Origin: Dyadobacter jiangsuensis
Lineage (GTDB): Bacteria > Bacteroidota > Bacteroidia > Cytophagales > Spirosomataceae
Length of the DNA stretch: 64,000 bases
Direction: 5' to 3'
Assembly (NCBI RefSeq): GCF_003014695.1
Contig: NZ_PYAS01000010.1
Location: forward strand, 62,001-126,000
Position 1 is the stretch's first letter, and each line of letters begins with the position of its first letter. Made by a program: the position numbers and the translations under genes. Of the stretch, positions 24,913 through 33,756 are shown in pieces. The notes below the pieces were generated by a model, which saw nothing but the letters and a program-made list of their open reading frames with translations, did no database searches and had not been told where the DNA came from.

Positions 24913-26120
24913 AGTCTTTGTCTTTCGATAATTGCGTCAGGACAAACCTCACGGTAAATGCGGGACATCTTATCCACTGCCTCCTCGATCTGGCCGAATG
25001 TATGCGTAGCCATCAGCGAGAAACGGATCAGTGATTGTTCCGGGCGTACCCCTGGTGAAACCACCGGGTTCACGAAAATCCCCTCGTCCTGCAATCTGCG
25101 TGTCATGATGAAAGTCTTCTCGTTGTCGCGGATGTACAGCGGCAGGATCGGGCTTTCGGTTGCGCCCAGGTCGAAACCATTCACGAGCAGCAACTCTTTC
25201 GCGTATCTTGTATTGGCCCAAAGACGCTCCATGTGGTGCGGCTCGGTTTCGATGATATCCAAAGCAGCCAGTGTGCTTCCTACGGATGCGGGCGTCATGC
25301 TCGCGCTGAACATGAGCGAGCGAGCGCGGTGCTTCAGGTAATCGATCACGGCTGCGTCGCCGGCGATGAAACCACCCAGGGAAGCCAGCGACTTGCTGAA
25401 TGTTCCCATAATGAGGTCTGTCGTTTCGGTCAGGCCGAAGTAGGAAGCGGTTCCCGCTCCTTTGTCACCGATTACCCCAAGGCTATGCGCGTCGTCGACG
25501 AGCACGGTGGCATCGTATTCCTGTGCGATCGCATTCAGTTCAGGGAGTTTGACAATATCCCCTTCCATACTGAAAATACCGTCGGTCGCGATCAGCTTTA
25601 CAGCTTCTTCCGGCAGGAGAGCGAGCTTTTTACGCAGGTCCTCCATGTCGTTGTGCTTGTATTTGATCACTTTCGAGAACGACAGGCGGCTTCCGTCGAT
25701 AATGGAAGCATGGTCGCTTTCGTCGAGGATCAGGTAATCGTTACGGCCGGTGAGGCACGATAGTGCGCCCAAATTGGCCTGGTAACCGGTACTGAACAGC
25801 ACTGCACCTTCTTTTCCTACATATTTGGCCAGGCGGCGTTCCAGTTCCTCGTGGATGTCGAGCGTTCCATTCAGGAAGCGTGAACCGGCACAGCCTGTTC
25901 CGTATTTCTGCGCTGCCTTTTGCGACGCTTCAATGATGTAGGGGTGGGAGGTTAGACCCAGGTAGGAGTTGGACCCGAACATCAGGACCGGCTTCCCGTT
26001 AATAATAACCTCTGTGTCCTGTCCGGACTCGATCGGTCTGAAAAAAGGATATACACCTTTTGCTCTTGCAATCGCCGGGTCTTTGAATTCGGCGATGCGA
26101 TTATTTAAGATTTTACCCAT
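24909..26120 (-). CDS. spt: Serine palmitoyltransferase (alpha-oxoamine synthase)
   Basis: The 403-residue PLP enzyme condenses serine with an acyl-CoA or acyl-ACP to 3-ketosphinganine, the first sphingolipid step. It shows His137 (stacking on PLP) in DESDHASI, VDDAHSLG at 208-215, and the PLP Lys243 in MGTFSKSLASLGG. The family also holds AONS (BioF) and KBL; the extended N-terminus EFKDPAIARAKGVYPFFRPI and ARSLMFSASMTPA fit the Bacteroidota SPT group, and the two downstream overlapping genes fit only sphingolipid synthesis. It is the first gene of the run, with a structured leader at 26172-26202. Confidence 0.92.
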   Translation of the reverse strand: MGKILNNRIAEFKDPAIARAKGVYPFFRPIESGQDTEVIINGKPVLMFGSNSYLGLTSHPYIIEASQKAAQKYGTGCAGSRFLNGTLDIHEELERRLAKYVGKEGAVLFSTGYQANLGALSCLTGRNDYLILDESDHASIIDGSRLSFSKVIKYKHNDMEDLRKKLALLPEEAVKLIATDGIFSMEGDIVKLPELNAIAQEYDATVLVDDAHSLGVIGDKGAGTASYFGLTETTDLIMGTFSKSLASLGGFIAGDAAVIDYLKHRARSLMFSASMTPASVGSTLAALDIIETEPHHMERLWANTRYAKELLLVNGFDLGATESPILPLYIRDNEKTFIMTRRLQDEGIFVNPVVSPGVRPEQSLIRFSLMATHTFGQIEEAVDKMSRIYREVCPDAIIERQRL

Positions 26121-26570
26121 AAGTAATTTGTGTCAGAATCAACAGCTTGTTTTAGTGGGGTGCCTACCGGCATCAGGCTGCGGCCTGATAAAGACATCAG
26201 GCAAGTCAGTTGGTATTGTAGCTATAATCTCCCATGTTAAATACTATTAGATCGTGAGTCTGGTTGTTTGATTTTTACGCTTGTTGACCCGTCATCGATT
26301 GCCTTTGAATAACTAATTTCTACCGTTGAGAAACTCCTATTTTGATTCGGCAATAATTCGGGTTAAGAGGTAAACCCCATACCGGGCCGACTAGTTCATT
26401 AAAATACCCGTTCATTTTGTATTTTTCGGGTAAAAAGAAAAAAAATGTTTTGCCCTGTTTCCGTACACAGACCTGTAACCACCAAGCTCTGACCGACTTT
26501 GCGTTTGCAGGAAAAATTTAAAGTGACCGGACAAAACATTAATTTTTTCATGTTGCCAGACTCAGTTTCC
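26121..26570. other. 450-bp non-coding gap between spt and the RND gene
   Basis: Both neighbours are on the minus strand, so this contains the end of the efflux operon and the control region of spt. I see no convincing gene. It holds the three-arm hairpin at 26172-26202, several A/T-rich stretches, and no intrinsic terminator that I can defend. The best small frame (minus strand, about 50 codons from near 26550) lacks any recognisable feature. Confidence 0.6.
26172..26202 (-). promoter_or_regulatory. Three-arm competing hairpin in the spt leader
   Basis: ATCAGGC (26172-26178), its complement GCCTGAT (26183-26189) and a second ATCAGGC (26196-26202) lie in series, 52-82 bp upstream of the spt start. 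The middle arm can pair perfectly with either flank but not both, the layout of an attenuator-like switch. Confidence 0.4.
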
Positions 26571-29500
26571 CTAAATTTCTTCCACTACAACGCTTTCCTG
26601 TACGTTAGCCGACTTCGCTCTCCACGTCTTCCACTTTTCGCCCAGCCTGTCCACCAGATAATATGCCATTGGCACGAGGTAAATGGTGAGCAGCATCGAA
26701 CTCGTCAAACCACCGATCAGTACCCAAGCCAGTGAATTCTTCCATTCGGCCCCGGCGCCGGTTGCGGTGGCTATCGGCACCATCCCGATCACCATTGCAA
26801 TGGTAGTCATCAGGATCGGACGAAGGCGTTCTTCACCGGCAATCAGGATCGCTTTCCGGAATGGAATGCCCTCCGCCTTTTGCTGGTTGGCAAAGTCCAC
26901 GATCAGGATCGCATTCTTCACCACGAGACCGATCAGCATCAGCATACCGAGCATCGCGAATATGCCGATGTTCGACGACGATAATGCCAGCGCCAGCAAC
27001 GCTCCGATCACCGCTACCGGGATCGAGAACAGTACCACGAACGGGTACACAAAACTGTCGTAGAGCAGCACCATGATGAAATACACGAGCATCAACCCCG
27101 CCAGCATGGCCAGCCCCAGTGAACCGAAGCCCTCGCTCTGGTTCTTCGCGTCACCGCCCCAGGTAAGTATAATGTCGTCCGGGAGCGGATTTTCCTTTAA
27201 ACCGGCCTGAATATTACTCACCAAAGTTCCCGATCCAATCCCTAATGTATTGGCGGTAACAGTGACGGATGAGCGACGGTTTTTGCGCTCTACAATACTC
27301 GGGCCAGTACTCAATGTCACATCCGCAAACTGTGCAAGCTGTACGGATTGTTTAGCAACCGGGCTGTAAAATGTAATCGCCTTCACATCTTCCGGGTTTT
27401 TGCGGTCGAATGCGTCCAGCATAATGCGGATATCGTAGTCTTCTCCCCCATCCCGGAATTTGGAATCGTCGTTACCGGCAAATGCATTCTGCATCGTAGC
27501 ACCGACAGTCTGAATGTCCAGGCCGAGTTTCGCCATTTTTTCACGGTCGATATCCACGCGTACCTCGGGGTTACCCGCTTCCACGGACACGTTCACGTCG
27601 TTTGCCCCGGGCGTTTTCCGCAGGCGGTTCGCGAGATCGTTGGCTGCGGCCAGGATTTTATCGAGATCGTCGCCACTCAGGAACACCTCGATAGGCGCAG
27701 TTCCCGAATTCACCATCCCGATCGCCGCCGAGTTGAATTCCACCCCTGCGAATTTTTGTTCCAGTTCTTTCCGTACTGCCAGCATGTAATCTTCGGTAGG
27801 CTGCGCATTCTTCCGTTCGGCTACCGGAATGAGCTCTACCGTCAATTCAGTCCGGTTCGTTTCGCCGCGGCCAGAGCTGTTGAGGCCCGTGCTCGCGCCA
27901 CCCACGTTCGCGAAAATCGTTTTCACTTCCGGCTTCTTGCGCAGGTAGTCTTCGATGCTCCGTGCGGTGAGGTTGTTCTGCTGTAATGATGCGCTTTTGT
28001 CGAGCTTCATCGTGAGCAGGAATTTCCCCTGATCACCTTCCGCCACGAACTCCGAGCCGATAATGCCCAGGCTCATTACCCAGCCCGTCATGACCACGAT
28101 TGCTACCAATATTCCTGAGAAAGCCAGTTTGTGCCCCAGCACCCATTCCAGGGAGCCATGGTACCATTTTGTCAATGCTGTCAAGCCTTTTTCGAACCAG
28201 ATCAGGAATGCCTGCGCCGGATTTTTTGGATTAAGACGTTCGACCTTCGCCATATTGGACGTCATCCACGGAGTTAATGTAAAACTCACCAGCAAACTGA
28301 CCATTGTCGCAAAGGCCACTGTCAATGAAAACTGCCTCAGCAAGTCGGCAATCACCGAATTCACCATGGTAATCGGTACGAAAACGACCACGATTACGAG
28401 CGTGATGGCCAATGCGGCAAAACCGATTTCCGTCACGCCTTCTACCGTCGCATCCCAGCGGTTTTTACCCATTTCCAAATGCCGCTGAATGTTTTCCAGG
28501 ATCACAATCGAGTCGTCGACCAGGATACCAATCACGAGCGATAGCGCTAGGAGCGTCATCAGGTTGAGCGAGTAGCCCATCACATACATAAAAAGGAATG
28601 CGGCAATGAGTGACGCCGGTACCGAAACCATCACAATGAATGCATTCCGGAAACTGTGCAGGAACAATAGCATCACCACGGCTACCAGTATTACCGCAAT
28701 TACCAAATCGTGCGTCACCGCCTCCACAGATTCCAGTGTGAATATCGAACTGTCGTACGCGATCGCGAATTTGATTTTGTCCTTCGCATTAGCCTTTTCA
28801 ATAGAAGCCAGCTTGGCCTGCACCGATTTGCTGATCTCGACAGCATTCGCATCGGATTGTTTCTTGATAAACAAACCAATACCATTCACACCATTGTACC
28901 GGCTGATGCTTTCAGCGTCGGTAAGACCGTCGGTAATTTCCGCCACGTCGCCTACACGGATCGGGCTGTTGTTTACCGGCGAGGTAATGACGAGATTACG
29001 AATATCGTCCAGCGAGGCAAATTTGCCGGCCAGGCGGAGCGTCATATTCTCCGACGTACTTTTCACTTTTCCCGTCGGGAAGTCGAGATTGGCCTGGTTA
29101 ATCGCCTGAGTTACCTGCAAAAGCGATAACCCGTAGAATCTTAGTTTGTCATTATTAACATTAATGCGGATCTCGCGCTGGTCGCCGCCGGTCATGGTGA
29201 TCTCGGCCACGCCTTCGATCTGCTGCAACATCGGCAGGTATTTGTCTTCTACCTGTTGGTAAAAAACTTCGTTGGGCAGGCTGGAAGTCGCGAGCAGCTG
29301 CATAATGGGTTGGTCGCTCGGCGAGATTTTGGACAGCGAGGGCGTTTCCGCGTCATCGGGTAAGTCGCTGAGCATGTTGTTCACATCGCGCTGGGCATCT
29401 TCCAATGCCTTGTCGATATCGGTACCCGCTTTAAACTGCACGATCACGAGCGACGCGCTTTCCATCGATTTGGAAGTCACGTCTTCAATATTATCCAGGC

Positions 29501-29717
29501 CAGACACCGCATCCTCAATCTTCTTGCTGACCTCGGCCTCTACCTCCGTCGGCGCCGCGCCTGGATATAATGTGGTAATCGTAATAGTAGGAACTGAGAA
29601 CTCCGGCAGCAGCACATAGCTGAGCTGGTTATAGGAAGCCAGCCCGCCGATGAACAGGATCGCGAACAACACGATGATCATCGAAGGGCGCTTCAATATG
29701 GTTTCAATGAATTTCAT
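26571..29717 (-). CDS. RND efflux transporter, HAE-1 type inner-membrane pump
   Basis: The 1048-residue protein is a full-length AcrB/MdtB-type proton-driven pump. It starts with one helix (RPSMIIVLFAILFIGGL), then a porter domain beginning PGAAPTEVEAEVSKKIEDA, a six-helix block with VIGILVDDSIVILENIQRHL (the charged Asp pair of proton relay), and a second half repeating the plan (MLMLIGLVVKNAILIVDFAN). The C-terminus is cytoplasmic. It is the last gene of the tetR-tolC-adaptor-RND set and follows the adaptor by 18 bp. Drug, dye or lipid substrates cannot be told apart from sequence. Confidence 0.95.
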   Translation of the reverse strand: MKFIETILKRPSMIIVLFAILFIGGLASYNQLSYVLLPEFSVPTITITTLYPGAAPTEVEAEVSKKIEDAVSGLDNIEDVTSKSMESASLVIVQFKAGTDIDKALEDAQRDVNNMLSDLPDDAETPSLSKISPSDQPIMQLLATSSLPNEVFYQQVEDKYLPMLQQIEGVAEITMTGGDQREIRINVNNDKLRFYGLSLLQVTQAINQANLDFPTGKVKSTSENMTLRLAGKFASLDDIRNLVITSPVNNSPIRVGDVAEITDGLTDAESISRYNGVNGIGLFIKKQSDANAVEISKSVQAKLASIEKANAKDKIKFAIAYDSSIFTLESVEAVTHDLVIAVILVAVVMLLFLHSFRNAFIVMVSVPASLIAAFLFMYVMGYSLNLMTLLALSLVIGILVDDSIVILENIQRHLEMGKNRWDATVEGVTEIGFAALAITLVIVVVFVPITMVNSVIADLLRQFSLTVAFATMVSLLVSFTLTPWMTSNMAKVERLNPKNPAQAFLIWFEKGLTALTKWYHGSLEWVLGHKLAFSGILVAIVVMTGWVMSLGIIGSEFVAEGDQGKFLLTMKLDKSASLQQNNLTARSIEDYLRKKPEVKTIFANVGGASTGLNSSGRGETNRTELTVELIPVAERKNAQPTEDYMLAVRKELEQKFAGVEFNSAAIGMVNSGTAPIEVFLSGDDLDKILAAANDLANRLRKTPGANDVNVSVEAGNPEVRVDIDREKMAKLGLDIQTVGATMQNAFAGNDDSKFRDGGEDYDIRIMLDAFDRKNPEDVKAITFYSPVAKQSVQLAQFADVTLSTGPSIVERKNRRSSVTVTANTLGIGSGTLVSNIQAGLKENPLPDDIILTWGGDAKNQSEGFGSLGLAMLAGLMLVYFIMVLLYDSFVYPFVVLFSIPVAVIGALLALALSSSNIGIFAMLGMLMLIGLVVKNAILIVDFANQQKAEGIPFRKAILIAGEERLRPILMTTIAMVIGMVPIATATGAGAEWKNSLAWVLIGGLTSSMLLTIYLVPMAYYLVDRLGEKWKTWRAKSANVQESVVVEEI

Positions 29718-29735
29718 GAGCTTGTTGATGAAGTG

Positions 29736-30785
29736 TTATTGCGCAATAACCGATGTCCCGTTTTGCAGATTGATCTGCCCGCTGGTCACGACGCGGTCGC
29801 CTGCTTTCAGGCCTTTGGTAATCTCATAGTATTCATTCGTCGTCGCACCCACGCTCACGTCACGCAATGTGGCCTTGCCGTTTTCCACCACATACAGCTG
29901 CGGCTGCTTCGCTGAACCCATAATGGCCTGCCGCGGAACGGCCAATGCCTCGCCTTTTACCTTCGAATCGCTTGCAATGGAGCCGTACATGCCCGCTTTC
30001 AATGGGTTAGTAGCTGAATTCTGCACGGTAATTTCCACCGGATAGTTATGTGCCTCGTCGCCCTGGGCTGCTATCATCGTCACGCGGCCGGGGAAGCTCG
30101 CATGCGGGTATACATCCGTGCGTACGGGAATACCCTTACCGGTTTTGAACTCATTCACCGATTTTTCGGGGATATTAACCACCAGTTTCAACGAAGAAAT
30201 ATCGGTGATCTCCGCTATCGGCGTTCCCTGACTCACCACCGAGCCTTTTTCTACCATTTTGGCCGTAATAATGCCTCCAAACGGCGCGATAATGCTGGTA
30301 TTTTTAATCTGTTTATTCAATTGCTTGATCTGCGCCTGCGTGCTGCGGATGCTGAGCTGCGTCCTTTCCACATTCACTGCTGGAACAGCGTCGCCTTTCA
30401 CCAAAGCTTCGTAACGTTTCAGGTCGTTCTGATAACCTTCCAAAGTCACCTGCAATGCTTCCACCTGGTAATGCAGCTGTTCGTCGTCGATCTTCGCGAT
30501 CAGTTGTCCGGCCGCCACGTGCTGGCCTACTTCTACATTCAGTTTCACGATCTCGCCGCTCGCCTGCGGACGGATTTCAGCCTTCCGGTTAGGATTAAAC
30601 GATCCCAGAAACCCGGATTCCTGCGACAAATCGCGCAATTCTGCGACGGCCACCTTCACCCCTACTTTCGGATCGGGATCGGGGATGTACACTTTCTGCT
30701 CCGTTTTTTCCTTGTTGCTCAGCAACTTCGCCGCCGTAAGCCCCAGCACGGCAATAATTCCCAGGAAGATGAATAGACGTTTCAT
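29736..30785 (-). CDS. RND periplasmic adaptor (membrane fusion protein)
   Basis: The 349-residue protein has an N-terminal membrane anchor (LFIFLGIIAVLGLTAA), a lipoyl-like half-motif (IVKLNVEVGQHVAAGQLIAK), an alpha-helical hairpin with coiled-coil pattern near 105-150, the second lipoyl half (IIAPFGGIITAKMVEKGSVV), a beta-barrel and a membrane-proximal domain. It bridges the pump and the TolC channel. The 277-bp gap upstream contains the GTCA decamer palindrome, so its message level may be set separately from that of tolC. Confidence 0.93.
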   Translation of the reverse strand: MKRLFIFLGIIAVLGLTAAKLLSNKEKTEQKVYIPDPDPKVGVKVAVAELRDLSQESGFLGSFNPNRKAEIRPQASGEIVKLNVEVGQHVAAGQLIAKIDDEQLHYQVEALQVTLEGYQNDLKRYEALVKGDAVPAVNVERTQLSIRSTQAQIKQLNKQIKNTSIIAPFGGIITAKMVEKGSVVSQGTPIAEITDISSLKLVVNIPEKSVNEFKTGKGIPVRTDVYPHASFPGRVTMIAAQGDEAHNYPVEITVQNSATNPLKAGMYGSIASDSKVKGEALAVPRQAIMGSAKQPQLYVVENGKATLRDVSVGATTNEYYEITKGLKAGDRVVTSGQINLQNGTSVIAQ

Positions 30786-30820
30786 AATGGTTATGGTGTT
30801 GAAAAGTGTTGGCCTGTGTG

Positions 30821-30971
30821 GTCATTTGTAGTCAGGTATTGTCATTTGTCGTCAGGTATTGTCAGATTTAGTCAAGTATGGTCAGGTGTTGTCAGATATT
30901 GGAGAGAGAACTACACTTGACTATACTTGACTACACATGACTATCAATGACCACACCTGACAATTCCCGAC
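30821..30971. repeat. GTCA decamer repeat with inverted arms
   Basis: GTCA recurs every 10 bases eight times from 30821 to 30900 (units of the form GTCAnnTnTn). After a 10-base spacer GGAGAGAGAA, the complementary TGAC recurs every 10 bases five times from 30918 to 30961, followed by one CGAC in register. The arms can form a long imperfect hairpin or cruciform. It lies between tolC and the adaptor gene. Confidence 0.85.
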
Positions 30972-31062
30972 TTACTTGGTTCCAGTTTGCTGATGATTAC
31001 TTTTAGTCGTTGATGAAGTGCCTGTCTGTTGATGAATACGGCAAGATTGATGAAGTATAATG

Positions 31063-32379
31063 TTATTTCTGAACCAGTTGCCCGGTTGCTTTTTTCCATT
31101 CTAGCTCGGCTTTCAGGAGCTGCACAAGTGAGGTCAAATAGTTGCTCTGTGCGTCGAGAAGGCTGTTTTCGGCCTGAATCACGTCGGTAAGCGATACCGT
31201 CCCTTCCTTGAATTGCAGCTGGATTTGTTTATAAACTTTCTCCGCTAATGCTACCTGGTCCTTTTTGGCATTGATATTCCTTTGCTCCACACCGAACTTG
31301 TTTCGGGCATTGTTTTCCTCCATTTGAATGGCTTCCCGTACCTGTCTTAGCTGCACGTCGAGCTTCTCCCGGTCGATCTGGTTCTGGCTCCGTTTCGCCT
31401 TACGTGCCATGCCATCAAACACATTCCAGTTGAGCTGCAAACCTGCCCAGTAACCGGGTACATCCTGGAAAGTCGAGTTTTCTCCCCCTTGCGCATAGAA
31501 CGCCATATTGGCTACCCCATAGGCATTTACCGTGGGAATCAGACCCGAACGTATATTCTTGTCCTGCAACTCGTTAATATCTTTTTGCTTTTGCAGCAGG
31601 GCCACATCCGTGCGCCTCGTTTTGTCCCAATCGGCATAAGCAGGAAGCGCTACATCACGAACGCTAACAAGTATACGTACAGAATCACTCTGCGGGATTC
31701 CTGTGTAGTATTTCAAAAGGTTAACCAGCTGATTATAATTGTCTTTCAGCGTCGCCTGCTGTGTTTCCGTCGCAGTCTTGTTGATGAGGATCCGGTCGAC
31801 GTCCACACGTTGCCCGAGTTTATTCTGGTACAGCAAATCCGAAACCTTGTAAAGCCGGTCGAGCGAAATGAGGTTGCTGTCGAGAAAAGCCATCTGCTGG
31901 ACAACGGTAACGAGGTTATAATAGGCATCCGTCACATTGTAGGCAACATCTTCCTTGGTTTTGGTCGTACTGAGCGAGGTAAGCTCGCGGTTCAGGTTCG
32001 CCGCTTTCAATGCATATTTCACCGACGGATTGTACAGTGCCTGAGTCACTTGTGCCGTAGTCGAGAGGTTGTAGGGCAATCCGAACGACAGCGTCGTAAA
32101 CTGTCCCTCCGGCCCGCCGAAGGCACTCGCCGGCACCACTTGCCCGGGTATCTTGAAATACCGCTTGTAATCCCCCGACACATTCAGGCTAGGCAGCAAC
32201 GCCGAACGCACCTCGTCAATCTTCGCATTCGTCTTTGCCTCATCGAGCCGGGCGGCCTGAACACTGAAATCGTTTTTCATGGCCAGGTCCAGCAATTGGT
32301 TGAGGTCGTACTGTTGCGCCTGCGTTCGCTGGAAAAGCATCAGGCATAGCATTCCCGTGACATGGAACAGGTGTTTCAT
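31063..32379 (-). CDS. TolC-family outer-membrane efflux protein
   Basis: The 438-residue protein has a signal peptide (ending near RTQAQ) and the two-fold repeat of TolC/OprM proteins: long amphipathic helices (LDLAMKNDFSVQAARLDEAK; ISFI-type periodicity is continued in RQVREAIQMEENNARNKFGV) separated by short strand regions, with YKQIQLQFKEGTVSLTDVIQ near the C-terminus, a family hallmark. It provides the outer-membrane exit of the RND pump. The start codon sits just 9 bp from a copy of the candidate TetR operator. Confidence 0.93.
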   Translation of the reverse strand: MKHLFHVTGMLCLMLFQRTQAQQYDLNQLLDLAMKNDFSVQAARLDEAKTNAKIDEVRSALLPSLNVSGDYKRYFKIPGQVVPASAFGGPEGQFTTLSFGLPYNLSTTAQVTQALYNPSVKYALKAANLNRELTSLSTTKTKEDVAYNVTDAYYNLVTVVQQMAFLDSNLISLDRLYKVSDLLYQNKLGQRVDVDRILINKTATETQQATLKDNYNQLVNLLKYYTGIPQSDSVRILVSVRDVALPAYADWDKTRRTDVALLQKQKDINELQDKNIRSGLIPTVNAYGVANMAFYAQGGENSTFQDVPGYWAGLQLNWNVFDGMARKAKRSQNQIDREKLDVQLRQVREAIQMEENNARNKFGVEQRNINAKKDQVALAEKVYKQIQLQFKEGTVSLTDVIQAENSLLDAQSNYLTSLVQLLKAELEWKKATGQLVQK

Positions 32380-32387
32380 GGCTAGAA

Positions 32388-32406
32388 CAAATGTTTATTT
32401 TAAATG
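32388..32406 (-). promoter_or_regulatory. Candidate TetR operator copy upstream of tolC
   Basis: On the minus strand CATTTAAAATAAACATTTG matches 17 of 19 bases of the half of the large inverted repeat upstream of tetR (33161-33179). It is immediately upstream of the tolC start codon. Confidence 0.45.
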
Positions 32407-32435
32407 TTTGTTTAATGAAGCGGCAAAAAAAATGG

Positions 32436-33047
32436 CTATCCGATCACCAGATAGTTGCACACCATTGCCTTAATGTGCTCCTTTTGTTCCTCAGCGTACC
32501 GCTCGAAATCCTCGTCGGTCATCATGAAAAGCTCCTTATGGATTTCTTTCCCCATGAATATGAATTCCACGCCGCATTTGATCAGCGGAAGAATGTTTTC
32601 AAGCTGCATGGGGCGTAACGTACCGTTTGCGGCTCCCTCTTCCAACTGCTTTTTGAGATAGGTTTCCCGCACCTGCCTGAATATCGACATATCCGGGAAA
32701 AGCCTTTGCGGTGATTTGTGGATCTCGTTCATGATGAATATCACCAGATCTGGCTCCTTTTTCATCATCGCAAAATCGTTGTCGATAATCTCCGAGATCT
32801 TTTGCTTTATATCAATGTCCTTGTTCAGGATCGTGAGCATGTTCTGAAAGTACTCTTCCAGCACATCTTTGAAAATTTCCAGAAACAACTTCTCCTTGCT
32901 TCTGAAATAGTAGTTCGTCAATGCAATATTCATATCGGCCTCCTTCGCAATGTCACGCGAGGTCGTACCGTCAAAACCTTTTTTCAGAAAAACACGCTTT
33001 GCCGCCTCTCTTATCTTATCCTCACTTTTTTCTGTAACGCACTTCAC
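32436..33047 (-). CDS. TetR-family transcriptional regulator of the efflux operon
   Basis: The 203-residue protein has an N-terminal helix-turn-helix of the TetR class: IREAAKRVFLKKGFDGTTSR followed by DIAKEADMNIALTNYYFRSK and EKLFLEIF. The C-terminal ligand-binding part is all-helical and specific to this branch. It is the first gene of the set, 56 bp before tolC. Two related A/T-rich sites, one upstream of itself and one at tolC, suggest self-repression relieved by a pump substrate. Confidence 0.92.
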   Translation of the reverse strand: MKCVTEKSEDKIREAAKRVFLKKGFDGTTSRDIAKEADMNIALTNYYFRSKEKLFLEIFKDVLEEYFQNMLTILNKDIDIKQKISEIIDNDFAMMKKEPDLVIFIMNEIHKSPQRLFPDMSIFRQVRETYLKKQLEEGAANGTLRPMQLENILPLIKCGVEFIFMGKEIHKELFMMTDEDFERYAEEQKEHIKAMVCNYLVIG

Positions 33048-33135
33048 GATTCCGGGTGTGTTAGGTTGTTAATGATTGCAGCTGCTTATTGAATCAACGG
33101 ATCAAAGTTGTGCAATTGAAATTACAATGCCAAAT

Positions 33136-33183
33136 GTTTCAAATATAAATTTTAAACAACCATTTAAAATATTCATTTGAAAC
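33136..33183. promoter_or_regulatory. Large inverted repeat upstream of tetR (candidate operator)
   Basis: Arms at 33136-33156 and 33163-33183 match in 18 of 21 positions around the 6-base centre CAACCA; the outer nine bases (GTTTCAAAT / ATTTGAAAC) and the inner seven (TTTTAAA / TTTAAAA) match exactly. It lies about 90 bp upstream of the tetR start. Confidence 0.5.
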
Positions 33184-33203
33184 TAATATTTATCGGTTTT
33201 ATC

Positions 33204-33698
33204 CTATTCTTCCGCTTTTTTCACAAAGCTGATCTGACCATTATTTTCCATATATGCGCTTTTGATACTATCGAAACTTTCCACATGCATGTTGTTACGA
33301 AGGCTCGCATAAAGGTCTGATTCACTGATGAGTGCGCGGCGCATATTGTCATGCATCAGCCTTCCCTTCTCGAAAAGTACGATCTTCTGCCCCTTGATCA
33401 ATGCGCCAAAGCGGAGGTTCAGGGCACCAAGCCACGCACCCAGGCGATGCAACACGGCAATGACGGTGGCAGCCGCAATAGTGGGCACAAATTCCGAAGC
33501 GCCCACCACGGCCCTGCTCAGGATGGCACCGAGCAGGATTACGATGATGTTGTCAAAAGGAGATTTCATACCGAAAGAGCGCCTTCCGGCAATGCGAAGG
33601 AGAATGAGCGTGATGATAAATATCACCACCGCCCGGGCCGACATCTGGAGAGTAGTCTGGTTTTCGCCCTCTCCGAAAAGCTGGGTAAGGATTTCCAT
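33204..33698 (-). CDS. DUF421 (YetF-type) membrane protein
   Basis: The protein of 164 residues starts at ATG 33698 (MEILTQLF). An in-frame extension to 33905 overlaps apbE, is Arg/Trp-rich and has no family match, so it was rejected. After a short N-terminus come three hydrophobic helices, GRRSFGMKSPFDNIIVILLG with ILSRAVVG being the DUF421 signature, and a C-terminal soluble domain (SESDLYASLRNNMHVESFDS). The Bacillus relatives act in spore or envelope biology but the general function is unknown. It lies 58 bp downstream of apbE on the same strand. Confidence 0.85.
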   Translation of the reverse strand: MEILTQLFGEGENQTTLQMSARAVVIFIITLILLRIAGRRSFGMKSPFDNIIVILLGAILSRAVVGASEFVPTIAAATVIAVLHRLGAWLGALNLRFGALIKGQKIVLFEKGRLMHDNMRRALISESDLYASLRNNMHVESFDSIKSAYMENNGQISFVKKAEE

Positions 33699-33756
33699 AA
33701 AGGTAGCTGTTCGTTTCCTGCTCACCTGCAAAAAACAAACCAGCTCCCCCTGGCCT

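Noticed and set aside
26121..26570. Small protein gene in the spt-RND gap
   Set aside because: The only usable frame of about 50 codons has no hydrophobic segment or motif and no promoter that I can defend.
30786..31062. Decamer repeat considered as a CRISPR array
   Set aside because: Units are 10 bases with no unique spacers, the arms are inverted, and no cas genes are near.
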